NCBI RefSeq assembly: GCF_008124885.1
Contig: NZ_VNHX01000019.1
Span: 1 to 64,000 of the forward strand
DNA from: Sphingobacterium allocomposti
GTDB taxonomy: Bacteria; Bacteroidota; Bacteroidia; Sphingobacteriales; Sphingobacteriaceae
DNA length: 64,000 nt
Reading direction: 5' to 3'
A program made the position numbers and the translations under genes. Below are positions 41,896 to 51,900 of the stretch, piece by piece. The notes under the pieces are model-generated. The model did no database searches, was not told the DNA's origin, and worked only from the letters and a program-made list of their open reading frames with translations. Each line of letters starts with the position of its first letter. The stretch's first letter is position 1.

Positions 41896-42112
41896 ATTCT
41901 AAATTCTGCAAACATATATAAAATTGACTTTATATGCAATACGGCGGTATGCTACCACTGCGGGATGCATGCCCCGCATCATCGCCAGAGTGTACAGCTG
42001 ACAGTTGTCGCTCGCCTAATTAAAAAATAATTGTATTTTTAAGAAATGGCGTAGGGGAGAAGTACGGGTTGTTGCGGTCGTTCTCTAACGCTAGTGGATA
42101 TAATTAAATTTC

Positions 42113-43471
42113 ATGGAACGGATATTATTAATTGTTTTGCTTTTTTTTCAGTCTTGTTTGGGATTTACACAGTCTTTTAAAGGGAGTTGGCGCGGCAGTA
42201 TCGAGGTACAGGGTACGCAGCTTCCTCTCGTGTTTCATTTGACGGAGGATGATGGAGGCGCATGGCAGGGCAAACTGGTCAGCCCGGCACAGTCGTCAGC
42301 ACATCTTCCGTTGAGCAAGGTGGAGGTCTTCGGCGATTCCCTCCGGCTGGCCGCGGCTTCGTTGGGTTTATCTTACACAGGACGGCGCGTGGACGATTCT
42401 ACGATCAACGGTGTCTTCGCACAGGGACCTCTACGTGCACCGTTGACGCTACGGCGGTTTGTCGAAAAGGTACGTCTAAGACCGCAGACACCGGAGCCTC
42501 CGTATGGGTATGACACGCTCGATGTGGAATTTACCAACAGTTTCGACGGTACAACATTAGCAGGCACGGTTACAACACCACGTGGCAAAGGCCGTTTTCC
42601 GGCTGTCATCCTCGTCACGGGAAGCGGGCCCCAGGATCGGGACGAGACCATTGAAGGACACAGACCGTTTAAGGTGATTGCCGATTACTTAACCAAGCGC
42701 GGTATTGTGGTCTTACGCTATGATGAACGCGGGGTGGGGCAGTCGACGGGAAATTATACGAAAAGTACGATTGGCGATTTCAGCAAAGATGCGATCGCTG
42801 CAATAGACTTTTTGCGGGGGCAGAGCAAAGTTAATCCGAAGAAAATCGGTATTGTTGGCCATAGTGAAGGTGCGCTGATCGCTAAACTTATCGCAGGGCA
42901 GCAATCGGCGGAGCTAAATTTTATCGCCCTTCTCGCCGGGCCTGCTATTCCCATCGACTCTTTAATGGTGCTGCAGGCGTATGAAATCGGACGTTTGGGG
43001 GGCATGAATGAAAGGCAGCTGCAACAGGCAAAGGTGATTAATCGGAAAAACTTCGCTATTGTGAAAAGCGAACTGGGCGATGAACATGCCTATCGGCAGC
43101 TATTGGCAAATATGTCATCGATTATTCCGGAGCCCACGCAGGCCCAGAAAAACGAGTTTAGGATGATGGTTATGCCTTCCTACCGGTATTTTATGCGAAT
43201 CAACCCCGTCCCGTTTATAAGTAAGATTAAGATACCGGTCTTTGCGGCGTTTGGGACAAAAGACATTCAGGTACCCTTTGCGGCAAACATGGAAAGTTTG
43301 ACGGATAATCTACCGCCGAACCGTCAGAACCGATTACAGGTATACGAAGGACTCAACCATCTTTTCCAGAATGCAAGGACAGGCGCTATCAGCGAATATG
43401 CAGAACTGGAGGAGACCTTTGATACCGACGTGATGCGTGATCTGGCCGACTGGATACTAAGATTGAAGTAG
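42113..43471 (+). CDS. Secreted alpha/beta hydrolase
   Basis: A 452-residue exported hydrolase. The signal peptide ends near FTQ20. An N-terminal beta-rich domain (about 21-120, GSWRGSIEVQGTQLPLVFHL) precedes the hydrolase fold. The nucleophile is S251 in IVGHSEGALIA, the acid probably the Asp in GTKDIQVP, and the His in GLNHLFQNA. This architecture is common among periplasmic Bacteroidota esterases or peptidases; the substrate is unknown. Confidence 0.87.
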   Translation: MERILLIVLLFFQSCLGFTQSFKGSWRGSIEVQGTQLPLVFHLTEDDGGAWQGKLVSPAQSSAHLPLSKVEVFGDSLRLAAASLGLSYTGRRVDDSTINGVFAQGPLRAPLTLRRFVEKVRLRPQTPEPPYGYDTLDVEFTNSFDGTTLAGTVTTPRGKGRFPAVILVTGSGPQDRDETIEGHRPFKVIADYLTKRGIVVLRYDERGVGQSTGNYTKSTIGDFSKDAIAAIDFLRGQSKVNPKKIGIVGHSEGALIAKLIAGQQSAELNFIALLAGPAIPIDSLMVLQAYEIGRLGGMNERQLQQAKVINRKNFAIVKSELGDEHAYRQLLANMSSIIPEPTQAQKNEFRMMVMPSYRYFMRINPVPFISKIKIPVFAAFGTKDIQVPFAANMESLTDNLPPNRQNRLQVYEGLNHLFQNARTGAISEYAELEETFDTDVMRDLADWILRLK

Positions 43472-43618
43472 CCGACAACAGCATTGTCCAGATGGCGGCA
43501 CTTTTATTGAGGCCGAATAGCGCTTTTGTCGACTAAAACAGGCTTAAATGTCATGACGGTTCCTATCTGTGCGGAGTCGACGGTAGCCATGCCGGGGCAT
43601 TTACCGTCTCCGGTTGAT

Positions 43619-44329
43619 TTATGGTGTTGTTCCGGCGACAGGTAGGATCTTGCCGTTATAATATTTATGCCCATTCTGCGCGAAATCAGCAACATAGCGT
43701 CCCATTTCGAATGCGAGCGTGCCTGCCTCCAGGCCGGGAAAGGCTTTCTCGAACATCTCTGTCTGGGAGGAACCCAGCGCAAGGCAGTTGACTTTGATAT
43801 TCCTATCCTTGAGTTCTTCGGCAAGGCATTCTGTTAATGTTGCCAAAGCGCCTTTACTTGCTGAGTAAGCAGACAGCCCGGCAAATTTTGCTGAGCCCTG
43901 ATAACCGCCCATACTGCCGATATTTACAATATGACCACCATTTTTCATCATCGGGACGATATGTTTGATCATGTTTACATGCCCGAGCAGATTGGTCTGA
44001 AATACCTGTGCAAAATCTTCTAGCGACGTTTCCATAAAAGGCTTGTTGATCAGCACCCCCGCATTGTTGATTAAAACGTCGACAGTTTCGAACTTGGACT
44101 GTATGAATGGAACCAGGGAGTCCGGGTAATTGTCGTATACGATGTCAAACTGGGCGGGGTACAGTTTTCCGCCTTCGGGGTTCAGAGAGGTTGCAATTTC
44201 GTGCAGTTTGCGCAGTTTATCCGCTGAGCGTGCCAGGGCAATAACCTGATTGTCTTTATTTGCAGTTAAATCCAGGACTGACTCAAATCCAATCCCATTG
44301 CTTGCTCCGGTAATGATAATATTTGCCAT
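43619..44329 (-). CDS. Short-chain dehydrogenase/reductase
   Basis: A 236-residue classical SDR. The cofactor loop is T-G-A-S-N-G-I-G (7-14), the structural NNAG is at 88-91, and the catalytic set is S139, Y155 and K159 (AYSASKG). It likely uses NAD(P)H on an unknown alcohol or ketone. It follows a flippase-like gene by two bases, so it is the end of a three-gene minus-strand operon. Confidence 0.9.
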   Translation of the reverse strand: MANIIITGASNGIGFESVLDLTANKDNQVIALARSADKLRKLHEIATSLNPEGGKLYPAQFDIVYDNYPDSLVPFIQSKFETVDVLINNAGVLINKPFMETSLEDFAQVFQTNLLGHVNMIKHIVPMMKNGGHIVNIGSMGGYQGSAKFAGLSAYSASKGALATLTECLAEELKDRNIKVNCLALGSSQTEMFEKAFPGLEAGTLAFEMGRYVADFAQNGHKYYNGKILPVAGTTP

Positions 44330-44331
44330 AG

Positions 44332-45246
44332 TTATTCTTCGTTTTCTAGTTCTTTCTCAACTTCCGCAACGGATGGTAGCCGATCTGCGCCGAGACGTTG
44401 CGTTCTAAAAATATAGTATACACCCGTGGAGGCAACGGCTAGCGATATAGTGTAAAATATCAAGCTCATTAAAACGGCCAGGTGAGGGTCGAGCTGAAAA
44501 TAGCGGGCGCCAAAGTCCATGATGGTTTCCCGCAGGCCGAGGCCGCCCAATATGGATGGTACAATGGCTACGAGCGACGACAGCAGGAAAATCAATAAAT
44601 AGGGCGAAAATTTACCATCGAAACTTAGTGCATAAAGAATGGTAATTGCGCTCAAGGTCTGGAATCCCTGGACAGCCAATGCTTTTATGTGGGTGATTAC
44701 AAAGCTGGACAAAAACTCCCTAAAGAAAAGGCGTAAAAAATAGACGTACGTCACCGTGCCGATAACAAGTGCACCGACGACGACAATGGGCGGAATGGCA
44801 AGACGGGGCATAAAGATGATGAGACATCCTGTGATGACTGATAGCGCCCACAGACCGCTGAGACGGTCGAAGAAGACCGCACTTAATACCCGTCGGCCCT
44901 TTACTGGATAATTCTTCTTTAAGAAGTAAATCTTATAACCATCCCCGCCGATTCCTCCGGGGAGGAAAAAATTATAGAGTAGCCCGAGTTGATAAAGCCG
45001 TAGGTTATAGCGTTCCGTAAGGTTTAAACCGATTACCTTCAGGAAGCTGTTTAATCGTGAAGATGCCACTAACTGCGATATAGCATAGAAAATCAGCGCC
45101 AGAAAAAGATAAAGCGGATTCGTTTTTTCCATCACCTCTTTTAAATCGTCCAGCGATATCTTTCTGGATACCCAGTATAGGGCGGCTACCGTGATGATTA
45201 TTTTGAATCCGTTTTTTAGCGTAGACCAGTATTTGTTTTTCTTCAT
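44332..45246 (-). CDS. Second flippase-like integral membrane protein (UPF0104)
   Basis: A 304-residue protein with about eight hydrophobic segments, of the same transmembrane family as the gene at 39057. Family features are NFFLPGGIGGDGYKIYFLKK and VPSILGGLGLRETIMDFGAR. An in-frame extension reaches 45453 but overlaps the upstream gene and is not membrane-like; the start at 45246 (MKKNKYWSTLKNGFKI) is chosen. Confidence 0.85.
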   Translation of the reverse strand: MKKNKYWSTLKNGFKIIITVAALYWVSRKISLDDLKEVMEKTNPLYLFLALIFYAISQLVASSRLNSFLKVIGLNLTERYNLRLYQLGLLYNFFLPGGIGGDGYKIYFLKKNYPVKGRRVLSAVFFDRLSGLWALSVITGCLIIFMPRLAIPPIVVVGALVIGTVTYVYFLRLFFREFLSSFVITHIKALAVQGFQTLSAITILYALSFDGKFSPYLLIFLLSSLVAIVPSILGGLGLRETIMDFGARYFQLDPHLAVLMSLIFYTISLAVASTGVYYIFRTQRLGADRLPSVAEVEKELENEE

Positions 45247-45278
45247 AGGAATCGTTGCTCCGACGGCAGCGGAGGCTG

Positions 45279-45596
45279 TTAGTGAAATATATGGAGGACT
45301 TTTACGTAGAACAGTACAAGGTACAGGCAGACGAACAATCCGGATAATGTAAGAAGCCAGTTGTATTCGATTTTGCCGTATTTGTGCCGTAATACTAGCG
45401 TAAGCAGTACAACAAATGTAAGTAACAACAGAAGTGGAGCGGCCACAGCCCATAAATTAGGAAAAGAAACCCGCTGCGCCATGATGGTTGGAGAGGTGAA
45501 GTAAGCGATGACGGGAAGCGCTATGAGCAATACCACGATCCGCACAACAGCTTTCGCAACAATTTTGCTTATGGTATGATTTTTGGGTAGACTCAT
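45279..45596 (-). CDS. Small membrane protein of unknown function
   Basis: A 105-residue protein with three hydrophobic segments (IVVLLIALPVIAYFTS, LWAVAAPLLLLLTFVVLLTL, LLTLSGLFVCLYLVLFYV). I do not recognise a family. It is the first gene of an operon with a flippase-like protein and a dehydrogenase. TAACTTTG on the minus strand (45609-45602) fits a -7 element very near the start codon, which would give a leaderless message; the upstream ATG at 45650 is less likely. Confidence 0.65.
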   Translation of the reverse strand: MSLPKNHTISKIVAKAVVRIVVLLIALPVIAYFTSPTIMAQRVSFPNLWAVAAPLLLLLTFVVLLTLVLRHKYGKIEYNWLLTLSGLFVCLYLVLFYVKVLHIFH

Positions 45597-45680
45597 CAAT
45601 GCAAAGTTAACATTTCCTCTATAATTCTTAATCGTAGGGGAGATGACCATAAATTCCTTTTATATGCGAAGGTAAATATA

Positions 45681-45711
45681 TTGCACATAAAAATGAATTT
45701 ATCTAAGTTTG
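45681..45711 (+). promoter_or_regulatory. Promoter of the lipocalin-like lipoprotein gene
   Basis: TTG (45681-45683), a 20-bp spacer and TAAGTTTG (45704-45711) match the Bacteroidota consensus. The start codon lies 36 bp downstream. Confidence 0.7.
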
Positions 45712-45747
45712 CGAATATACTTAAAATAGAAAACTAATTTTTACATT

Positions 45748-46314
45748 ATGCGAAAACATATCTTGTCTGTATTCACGTTGGTAGCTCTTGTGCTCGTGTT
45801 GGCGTCGTGCGGCGCACAGCGTAAATCGCCGGTTGGGGGGAATAATGGAGCTTCTACGTCGGCGGGTGGCAGCGGACCTTCTGCTGCGCAGTGGAGAAGC
45901 GGCTTAAAAGGTAAATGGGTGTTGAACTCTGTTGATCGGGAGAACATCCCTTCGGCCTACACGGTTAAAAATATCTTTGATGAAGCTCCTGTGGAATGTT
46001 TTATTGGAAGCATATGGAACCTTCCGGGCGGAAACTACCGCGGAAGCATTACATTTAACGCGTCGGGTACGCTCTGTGCAGATGGTGCCGTTAGAACTAT
46101 AGTCTGGTCTGTTTATGATGGGAGGACCGAGGGCGTGCATCCGCAGTTCCAGTTTAAAAAAATATATTCGGGAGAGAAGGCTGCGAATGTAACCAGCGGA
46201 TATCGCCTGAACCTTTCGTACTCAGATGGTCAATCGCTGGTGATGCGCATGCCGATTCCATTGGATAACGGTACAGGCAACCTCGTATTTAACTTCACGA
46301 GAGCAGAACAGTAA
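45748..46314 (+). CDS. Lipocalin-like lipoprotein
   Basis: A 188-residue lipoprotein with lipobox LASC near residue 21 and a Gly/Ser-rich linker (GGNNGASTSAGGSGPSAA). The beta-rich body (LKGKWVLNSVDRENIPSAY) starts with the GxW signature of lipocalin-like domains. It probably sits in the outer membrane facing the periplasm; the ligand is unknown. It is monocistronic, with its own promoter and terminator. Confidence 0.78.
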   Translation: MRKHILSVFTLVALVLVLASCGAQRKSPVGGNNGASTSAGGSGPSAAQWRSGLKGKWVLNSVDRENIPSAYTVKNIFDEAPVECFIGSIWNLPGGNYRGSITFNASGTLCADGAVRTIVWSVYDGRTEGVHPQFQFKKIYSGEKAANVTSGYRLNLSYSDGQSLVMRMPIPLDNGTGNLVFNFTRAEQ

Positions 46315-46336
46315 ATCTCCCATACCGGAGTATAAT

Positions 46337-46375
46337 AAAAAAGCCACTGTAGTGTATAACTGCGTGGCTTTTTTT
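46337..46375. terminator. Terminator after the lipoprotein gene
   Basis: AAAAAAGCCAC (46337-46347) pairs with GTGGCTTTTTT (46364-46374), and the T-run ends at 46375. The A-run on the other arm would also let it work on the minus strand. Confidence 0.85.
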
Positions 46376-46661
46376 GCTGTTGGCCCCCCACCAGTCTTTT
46401 TAACCCGCTCCAGAACAGCCGTAGTGCTTTATAGAGCCCCATTATAGCCTGAAAGTCCAGATACGCGTCCTGAGTCTTTGACAATAGCTGTACCGTACCG
46501 AGCCTGCCGAAGTGCTCAGCCCGACAACGTTGCTCCGGTTTGTCTATTCTATTGTAAGCTTAAGGCCCGCAATGCAGCCTTTTTTCAATAACAGATTTTG
46601 TCATGCAGCGCTATGTAGTTAAACTCCCAAATATTTTTAAATTTGTCTTATATTCAAAAAT
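46376..46661. other. Gene-free spacer upstream of gmd
   Basis: Nothing recognisable is seen in the 286 bases before gmd. A minus-strand open frame (46484 down to 46230) crosses the terminator and the lipoprotein gene and is rejected. The last 50 bases are AT-rich and probably include the gmd promoter. Confidence 0.5.
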
Positions 46662-47813
46662 ATGGACGCAAGGAAACCCAAGGTCGCTTTTGTAACGGGA
46701 ATAACCGGGCAAGACGGAGCATATCTCGCAGAATTTTTACTGAGAAAAGGTTATATCGTTCACGGTCTAAAAAGGCGTTCGTCGCTTTTTAACACAGACC
46801 GTATAGATCACCTATATCAGGACCCTCACCTAAGCCAGCGAAATTTTATTTTGCACTATGGCGACTTAACGGACTCGAGCAACTTAATCCGTATCATACA
46901 GGAAGCTCAGCCGGACGAAATCTATAACCTCGCGGCCCAGTCGCATGTGAAGGTCAGCTTTGACGCGCCCGAGTATACGGCGAACGCTGATGGAATCGGT
47001 GCTTTGCGTATCTTGGACGCCGTGCGTCTGCTGGGGCTGACACAAAAAACGAGAATCTATCAGGCGTCTACTTCGGAGCTGTATGGACTGGTGCAGGAGG
47101 TGCCGCAGCGTGAGACCACTCCTTTTTATCCGCGCAGTCCTTATGCGGTAGCTAAGCTATATGGTTACTGGATTACGGTGAACTATAGAGAAGCTTATAA
47201 TATGTATGCATGCAACGGCATTCTGTTTAATCACGAAAGTCCTGTGCGGGGCGAAACTTTTGTGACCCGGAAAATTACGCGTGCGGTGGCCAAGATAGCG
47301 CTGGGATTGCAGGACAAGCTCTATCTGGGAAATCTTTCGGCGAAGCGCGATTGGGGACATGCAAAAGATTACGTGGAAGCCATGTGGTTGATCCTTCAGC
47401 AGGAGCAGCCGGAAGATTTTGTAATCGCGACGGGCATTACAACAACTGTCAGGGATTTTGTTCGGATGGCTTTCGCGGAACTCGGCATCGAAGTGGAGTT
47501 TAGTGGAAAAAATGAAGCGGAAAAAGGCGTGATCATAGATCGCGACGAAGAGCGGCTTGCGGCTCTTGATATTCCCGCCGAGAACGTCAAGCTGGGGCAA
47601 ACTGTGGTTAAAATCGATCCACGCTATTTCCGTCCGACGGAAGTCGACCTGCTCGTTGGAGATCCGTCAAAGGCAAAGGCAAAACTGGGATGGGAACCCA
47701 AATATACGCTGCCTATGCTAGTCAGTGAAATGGTGGATAGTGATCTGCAACTGATGCGTAAAGAGGAATACCTCAAAAGAGGAGGCTTCACCACCTTGAA
47801 TTATTTCGAATAA
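46662..47813 (+). CDS. gmd: GDP-mannose 4,6-dehydratase
   Basis: A 383-residue extended SDR making GDP-4-keto-6-deoxymannose, the precursor of GDP-fucose, rhamnose and perosamine. The cofactor loop is [12 protein letters not shown] (13-24); [10 protein letters not shown] and [14 protein letters not shown] give the Ser/Thr, Tyr and Lys of the active site; [20 protein letters not shown] is specific to GMD. It has no fcl or GT neighbours here, so the sugar may feed a distant surface-polysaccharide locus. Confidence 0.95.
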   Translation: MDARKPKVAFVTGITGQDGAYLAEFLLRKGYIVHGLKRRSSLFNTDRIDHLYQDPHLSQRNFILHYGDLTDSSNLIRIIQEAQPDEIYNLAAQSHVKVSFDAPEYTANADGIGALRILDAVRLLGLTQKTRIYQASTSELYGLVQEVPQRETTPFYPRSPYAVAKLYGYWITVNYREAYNMYACNGILFNHESPVRGETFVTRKITRAVAKIALGLQDKLYLGNLSAKRDWGHAKDYVEAMWLILQQEQPEDFVIATGITTTVRDFVRMAFAELGIEVEFSGKNEAEKGVIIDRDEERLAALDIPAENVKLGQTVVKIDPRYFRPTEVDLLVGDPSKAKAKLGWEPKYTLPMLVSEMVDSDLQLMRKEEYLKRGGFTTLNYFE

Positions 47814-47915
47814 CGCACTCCTATTGTGGTAAGAGTCGGACTTGGAATAGTTTTTGTTATGGTAACATGTTGTTAATAATAATGTTACTTTGTAGCACTT
47901 ACGTTTAAAAGGATA

Positions 47916-48869
47916 ATGTACAAACAAGAAGATATTGAGAAAGTAGAACCTTACGATTCGGCGAAAGCTTATCATGAAGAACCCCCCAAGCGGAACAATT
48001 CGAAAATTTACTTTTTCATCATAGCAATCGCGGCGCTGCTGGCCACTAACATATATTTTTACGTAAAATTTAAATCTTCTGGGGAGAAGCTTTATACTAT
48101 GGCTATCCAGAAGCAGGATCTGCAGACAGAAATAGACCGTATAGAAGCGGAGCTTGATAACCTTATTGCTCTCAGAGCGGCTGATACCGATGCCTCGTTA
48201 GAGGCCTCCGAACAACGGGCCAGAGAAGCAATCAGTGTATTAAGATCGAAGCTGGAAACGCAGACTATTACCGAAGAAGACATCCTCATTGCAAAAAGAG
48301 AGGTGGCAAAACTAAAAGACGATGTGTCCGGCTTACGGACGGCCCTTAACGAACTCAAGATGCGAAACGAACTTCTGCAACGGGAAAATGCAAATCTTTC
48401 TGATCAGGTTTCGTCGACGGGTAAACAGGTCGATGTCCTTTCCCAGGAGAATAGCAGGTTGAAGGATAAGGTGGTGGCTGCTTCTGCATTGAAGGTTTCA
48501 AATATGCAGGTTAACGGCGTGTCGGTCTCAAAGAAAGGCAAGATCGAGACGGAGTCCAGAGCAAGACGGGTAGAGCAGCTACAGATCTTGTTTTCCATTG
48601 CAGATAACACCTTGGCTAAAGTTGGAGACAAAGAGGTCTTCGTCCGGATAATTGATCCGGTAGGCAATTTATTCGGCGACGCGAACAATATCTTTTATGT
48701 ACACGGCGAGAAATTGCAATACACATTTAAAGATGTGATAAACTTCAGCAACAATGGAGAGGAATACCAGTTTCTCTGGCCGTTGGATAAGTTTCGTAAA
48801 GGGGCGTATACCGTCTTATTATATAACGACAACGCTATTATGGGCCGCGGAGGAGTTGTTCTGAAGTAG
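47916..48869 (+). CDS. Coiled-coil membrane protein of unknown function
   Basis: A 317-residue protein. A charged N-terminal tail of 30 residues is followed by one membrane segment (31-51, IYFFIIAIAALLATNIYFYV), a long coiled coil (about 60-195, rich in Glu, Lys, Leu heptads), and a C-terminal globular domain (about 215-317, VEQLQILFSIADNTLAKVGD, EEYQFLWPLDKFRKGAYTVL). It is probably an inner-membrane protein with a periplasmic domain. I do not recognise its role. A terminator follows. Confidence 0.8.
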   Translation: MYKQEDIEKVEPYDSAKAYHEEPPKRNNSKIYFFIIAIAALLATNIYFYVKFKSSGEKLYTMAIQKQDLQTEIDRIEAELDNLIALRAADTDASLEASEQRAREAISVLRSKLETQTITEEDILIAKREVAKLKDDVSGLRTALNELKMRNELLQRENANLSDQVSSTGKQVDVLSQENSRLKDKVVAASALKVSNMQVNGVSVSKKGKIETESRARRVEQLQILFSIADNTLAKVGDKEVFVRIIDPVGNLFGDANNIFYVHGEKLQYTFKDVINFSNNGEEYQFLWPLDKFRKGAYTVLLYNDNAIMGRGGVVLK

Positions 48870-48916
48870 GCGAAACTTAAGAGTATATACGTGTAATACC
48901 TTGGAAAACATGTGAT

Positions 48917-48949
48917 AAGAGCAGCGCTGATGGCGTTGCTCTTTTTTTT
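48917..48949 (+). terminator. Terminator after the coiled-coil protein gene
   Basis: AAGAGCAGCG (48917-48926) pairs with CGTTGCTCTT (48934-48943, one wobble), followed by a run of eight T residues. It lies between convergent genes. Confidence 0.85.
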
Positions 48950-48990
48950 GATCAATGGTTTTTAGAAATACGGGAAAGCAAAGCGGGCAC

Positions 48991-51900
48991 CTAGGGTCTA
49001 TAGATCGGCAGTGTGATAATAAATGTGGTGCCGGTATTCGCTTTGGTAATAAATTCAATCTTGCCACCTATGCCCGTTACGGTCTGTTTGACGAACGCCA
49101 ATCCGAGCCCCGTCCCCGAACTTTTTGTCGTAAAATTAGGTTTAAATATATTTGGAATTACCTCCTCGGAGATGCCATATCCATTATCCTGGATATGTAT
49201 CTGGACAAAACCTTTGTCCTTATAGCTCAAAGTTACACTAATCCGTGTTTTTTTTCGGCCCACAGCTGCCTCGATGGCATTTTTGAACAGGTTATTGAAA
49301 GATCTTAATATCTGGTCGTGGTCGCCAAGGATATAGATGTTTTTCTCGTTGGTTTCGTTGATTAGGATAATAGACGTGTTCGATGAGTTGTTAAAGAGGT
49401 TCATCACCTTCAATATCTCTTCGACGAGGTTGATCTTGACGAGGTTGGTTTCCGGAAGTTTGGCAAAGGCCGAGAACTCGGTCGCAATTTTCGACAAGCT
49501 GTCGATCTGCTCGATGATCGAATTCGATATCCGGTGGAAGCGTTCGGCAAACCGCGAGTCGCCTTCGTTGTAGGAGCGCACCAGCTGCTGAATGCCCAGC
49601 TTCATCGGTGTCAGCGGGTTTTTAATTTCGTGGGCGACCTGCTTCGCCATCTCGCGCCATGCCTTTTCCCGCTCGGCATCGCGAAGTTGCTTCGCACTCT
49701 CTTCGAGCTTGATCAACATGTAGTTATATTCTTTTATCAGCATTCCGATCTCGTCATTCCGTTCCCAATATAAGGGCTCGTTAATCTTGTTGGAAAGCTG
49801 CGTCTCGGCGAGCTTCTGCCTGACGATATCAAGCGGCTTTGTAATTTTGCTGGACAGTGCCACCGCGATAAAGCCAAACAGGATAATGATAAAGGTATAA
49901 ATGTTTAAGATGGTATTCAAAAGCAGGTTCTTGCTGGCCGTTGCGTCTTTCTCCGTGGTATAATAGGGGATGTTTAGATACGCAACGGTCTTGTATTCTT
50001 CGTTCTTTATGGCCGCATATGCCGACGAAAACCGGAAGTTCGAAATCTGCTCCTGCTCATATGCCTCAGACTTCCGTAGGACGGCGAGCTTGTTGAGGGC
50101 AGTCGGATTGATATATTCCGAAACGAGCTTAAGATCAAAGATCCGAGGCTGGGAGGAGTACAGAAGCTTTCCCGACTTATCGTATAGGTTGAAATTCGTC
50201 AGCGTAGACGGGGCCATCTCTTTCAGCATCCCGACCAGCTTGCTTTGAAATCCATCGCCTTGGCTCCCTAAATTGTTTTCCAGTTTTTTTGTGACCTCTG
50301 CAATCTCCTTCAGCCTATTTGCGGAGGTTGTTTCTTCCAGCTGCCGGTTTATACTAATAAATGCAATTGCTCCCGAGATCAAGATACCCAATAACACCGA
50401 CATGATAACGAGCGTCTGTATCCGTGTACTGTATTGTACACTGTTGAAAAGCACCCTGAAATGGTAGCGGATGCGGTTCCAGCGGAAAGACTTATCAGAG
50501 AATGTCGTGACGAGGTAGTTGGTGATGTTGAATAAGCCAAAAAATGTCAGGAGAACAATAAAAACAATTGAACCTAAGGCAAGGTATTCCCACAGCGTTG
50601 TTTTCTGTTTACTGAATATGATGGTCGTATACTGATCTGGTCTGTACGCGAGATGTAAGAAGCTATCGTTCTCTTTAATGTTTATATACTGTCTCAGCTC
50701 ATTCGGAATCTGGATGTCGTTTTCGGGATAGTTATACGTTCCGTATTGGGTAACCAGATTATTACCCTTGTATAACGCATATGAGTTGTTGCGGAACGCG
50801 TCCAGCTGCCAGCTGGATGTTTTGTTGTCGGACAGCACGTCCGGATAGGGCAGGAGGGTGCTGTAGGAGAGATTTTTTAAATTTAAATAAATATGATACG
50901 ACTTGTCCGGAGCGTTTTCATACGGTACGGAAAGGTGGGTGAAGTACTCGTGCGTTCCCAGTTCGCTTCGTAGGCGGTAGAAGTTGCTGGTGAAGGGAAT
51001 CTTGATCGCGCTTTTGATAACCTTTTCGCGGTATTCAGCTGCCTTGTCTACGGGGTAGTCTTCTAAGGGAAGCCCTTCGTTGTCATAGTAATAAGCCTGG
51101 AATTCGAACTTGGATAAGTAGCCGCTTAAATACCGTGTTTTGATGTAGTCCGTGATATAATCAATATCCGGCCGCTCCCGATTCAGGCTTAGCAGTTTCT
51201 CCAGCTTATAGTCTTCGTTGATGTTCTTTTCAAGATCTATAAAGAGAGATACGGCGTTTACATCGTCTTCGGCCAGCAGGTGCGATATCGACTGCTTCAT
51301 GCCGTCGATCTTTTTGATGCTGTTGTAATGGTTATAGGATATCACCGAAATGCAGGACAGCAGCAGAACCGTTGTAATAAAAATTGACAGGCGATAAGGA
51401 GTCGAGAAATTATACGTTTTGTAGGTTCTTAAAAACACGAGAATCCCAAAAAGGATACAGAAAAATACGTTGAATCCTATGATCGCGGTGAATATCAATG
51501 CGACCACGAGACAGATCAGTTCGATGTTCAACATCAGCGTAATGTTGTTCAGAAAATAGCGTACCATCTGTACAATGCTATCGGTGTAGAGCACCAAGGT
51601 AGCGACGTTGAAACAGAACAGGATGATGCATAGCCAGCCATAGAGGCCGAGATTCAATATTTTGGTGAAATCGTTCTCGTAAAGAGGGGAGTGGGTGAGC
51701 AACGTGCCTAAAAAATAATACATCACCTGCGCGGCAACGTACAGACTGGCCATTCCCAGAATTGAGATAACGACGGAGCAGTTTTTTTTTCGGGTCCAGG
51801 CGGGTACGGGCAGGTAGTTTTGCACTATTCTAACAAAGCATATTAACCAAAATATACTACCGGTGGTCATCAGATAAGACCATATGTTTGGAAGAAACTC

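Noticed and set aside
43504-43824. Minus-strand 106-residue frame downstream of and overlapping the dehydrogenase
   Set aside because: It lies in another frame of the dehydrogenase gene and has no start signal or recognisable content.
45247-45453. N-terminal extension of the second flippase-like protein
   Set aside because: It overlaps the upstream small membrane protein gene and has non-membrane, Cys/Arg-rich composition unlike the family.
46230-46484. Minus-strand 84-residue frame
   Set aside because: It reads through a strong terminator hairpin and into the lipoprotein gene on the other strand.
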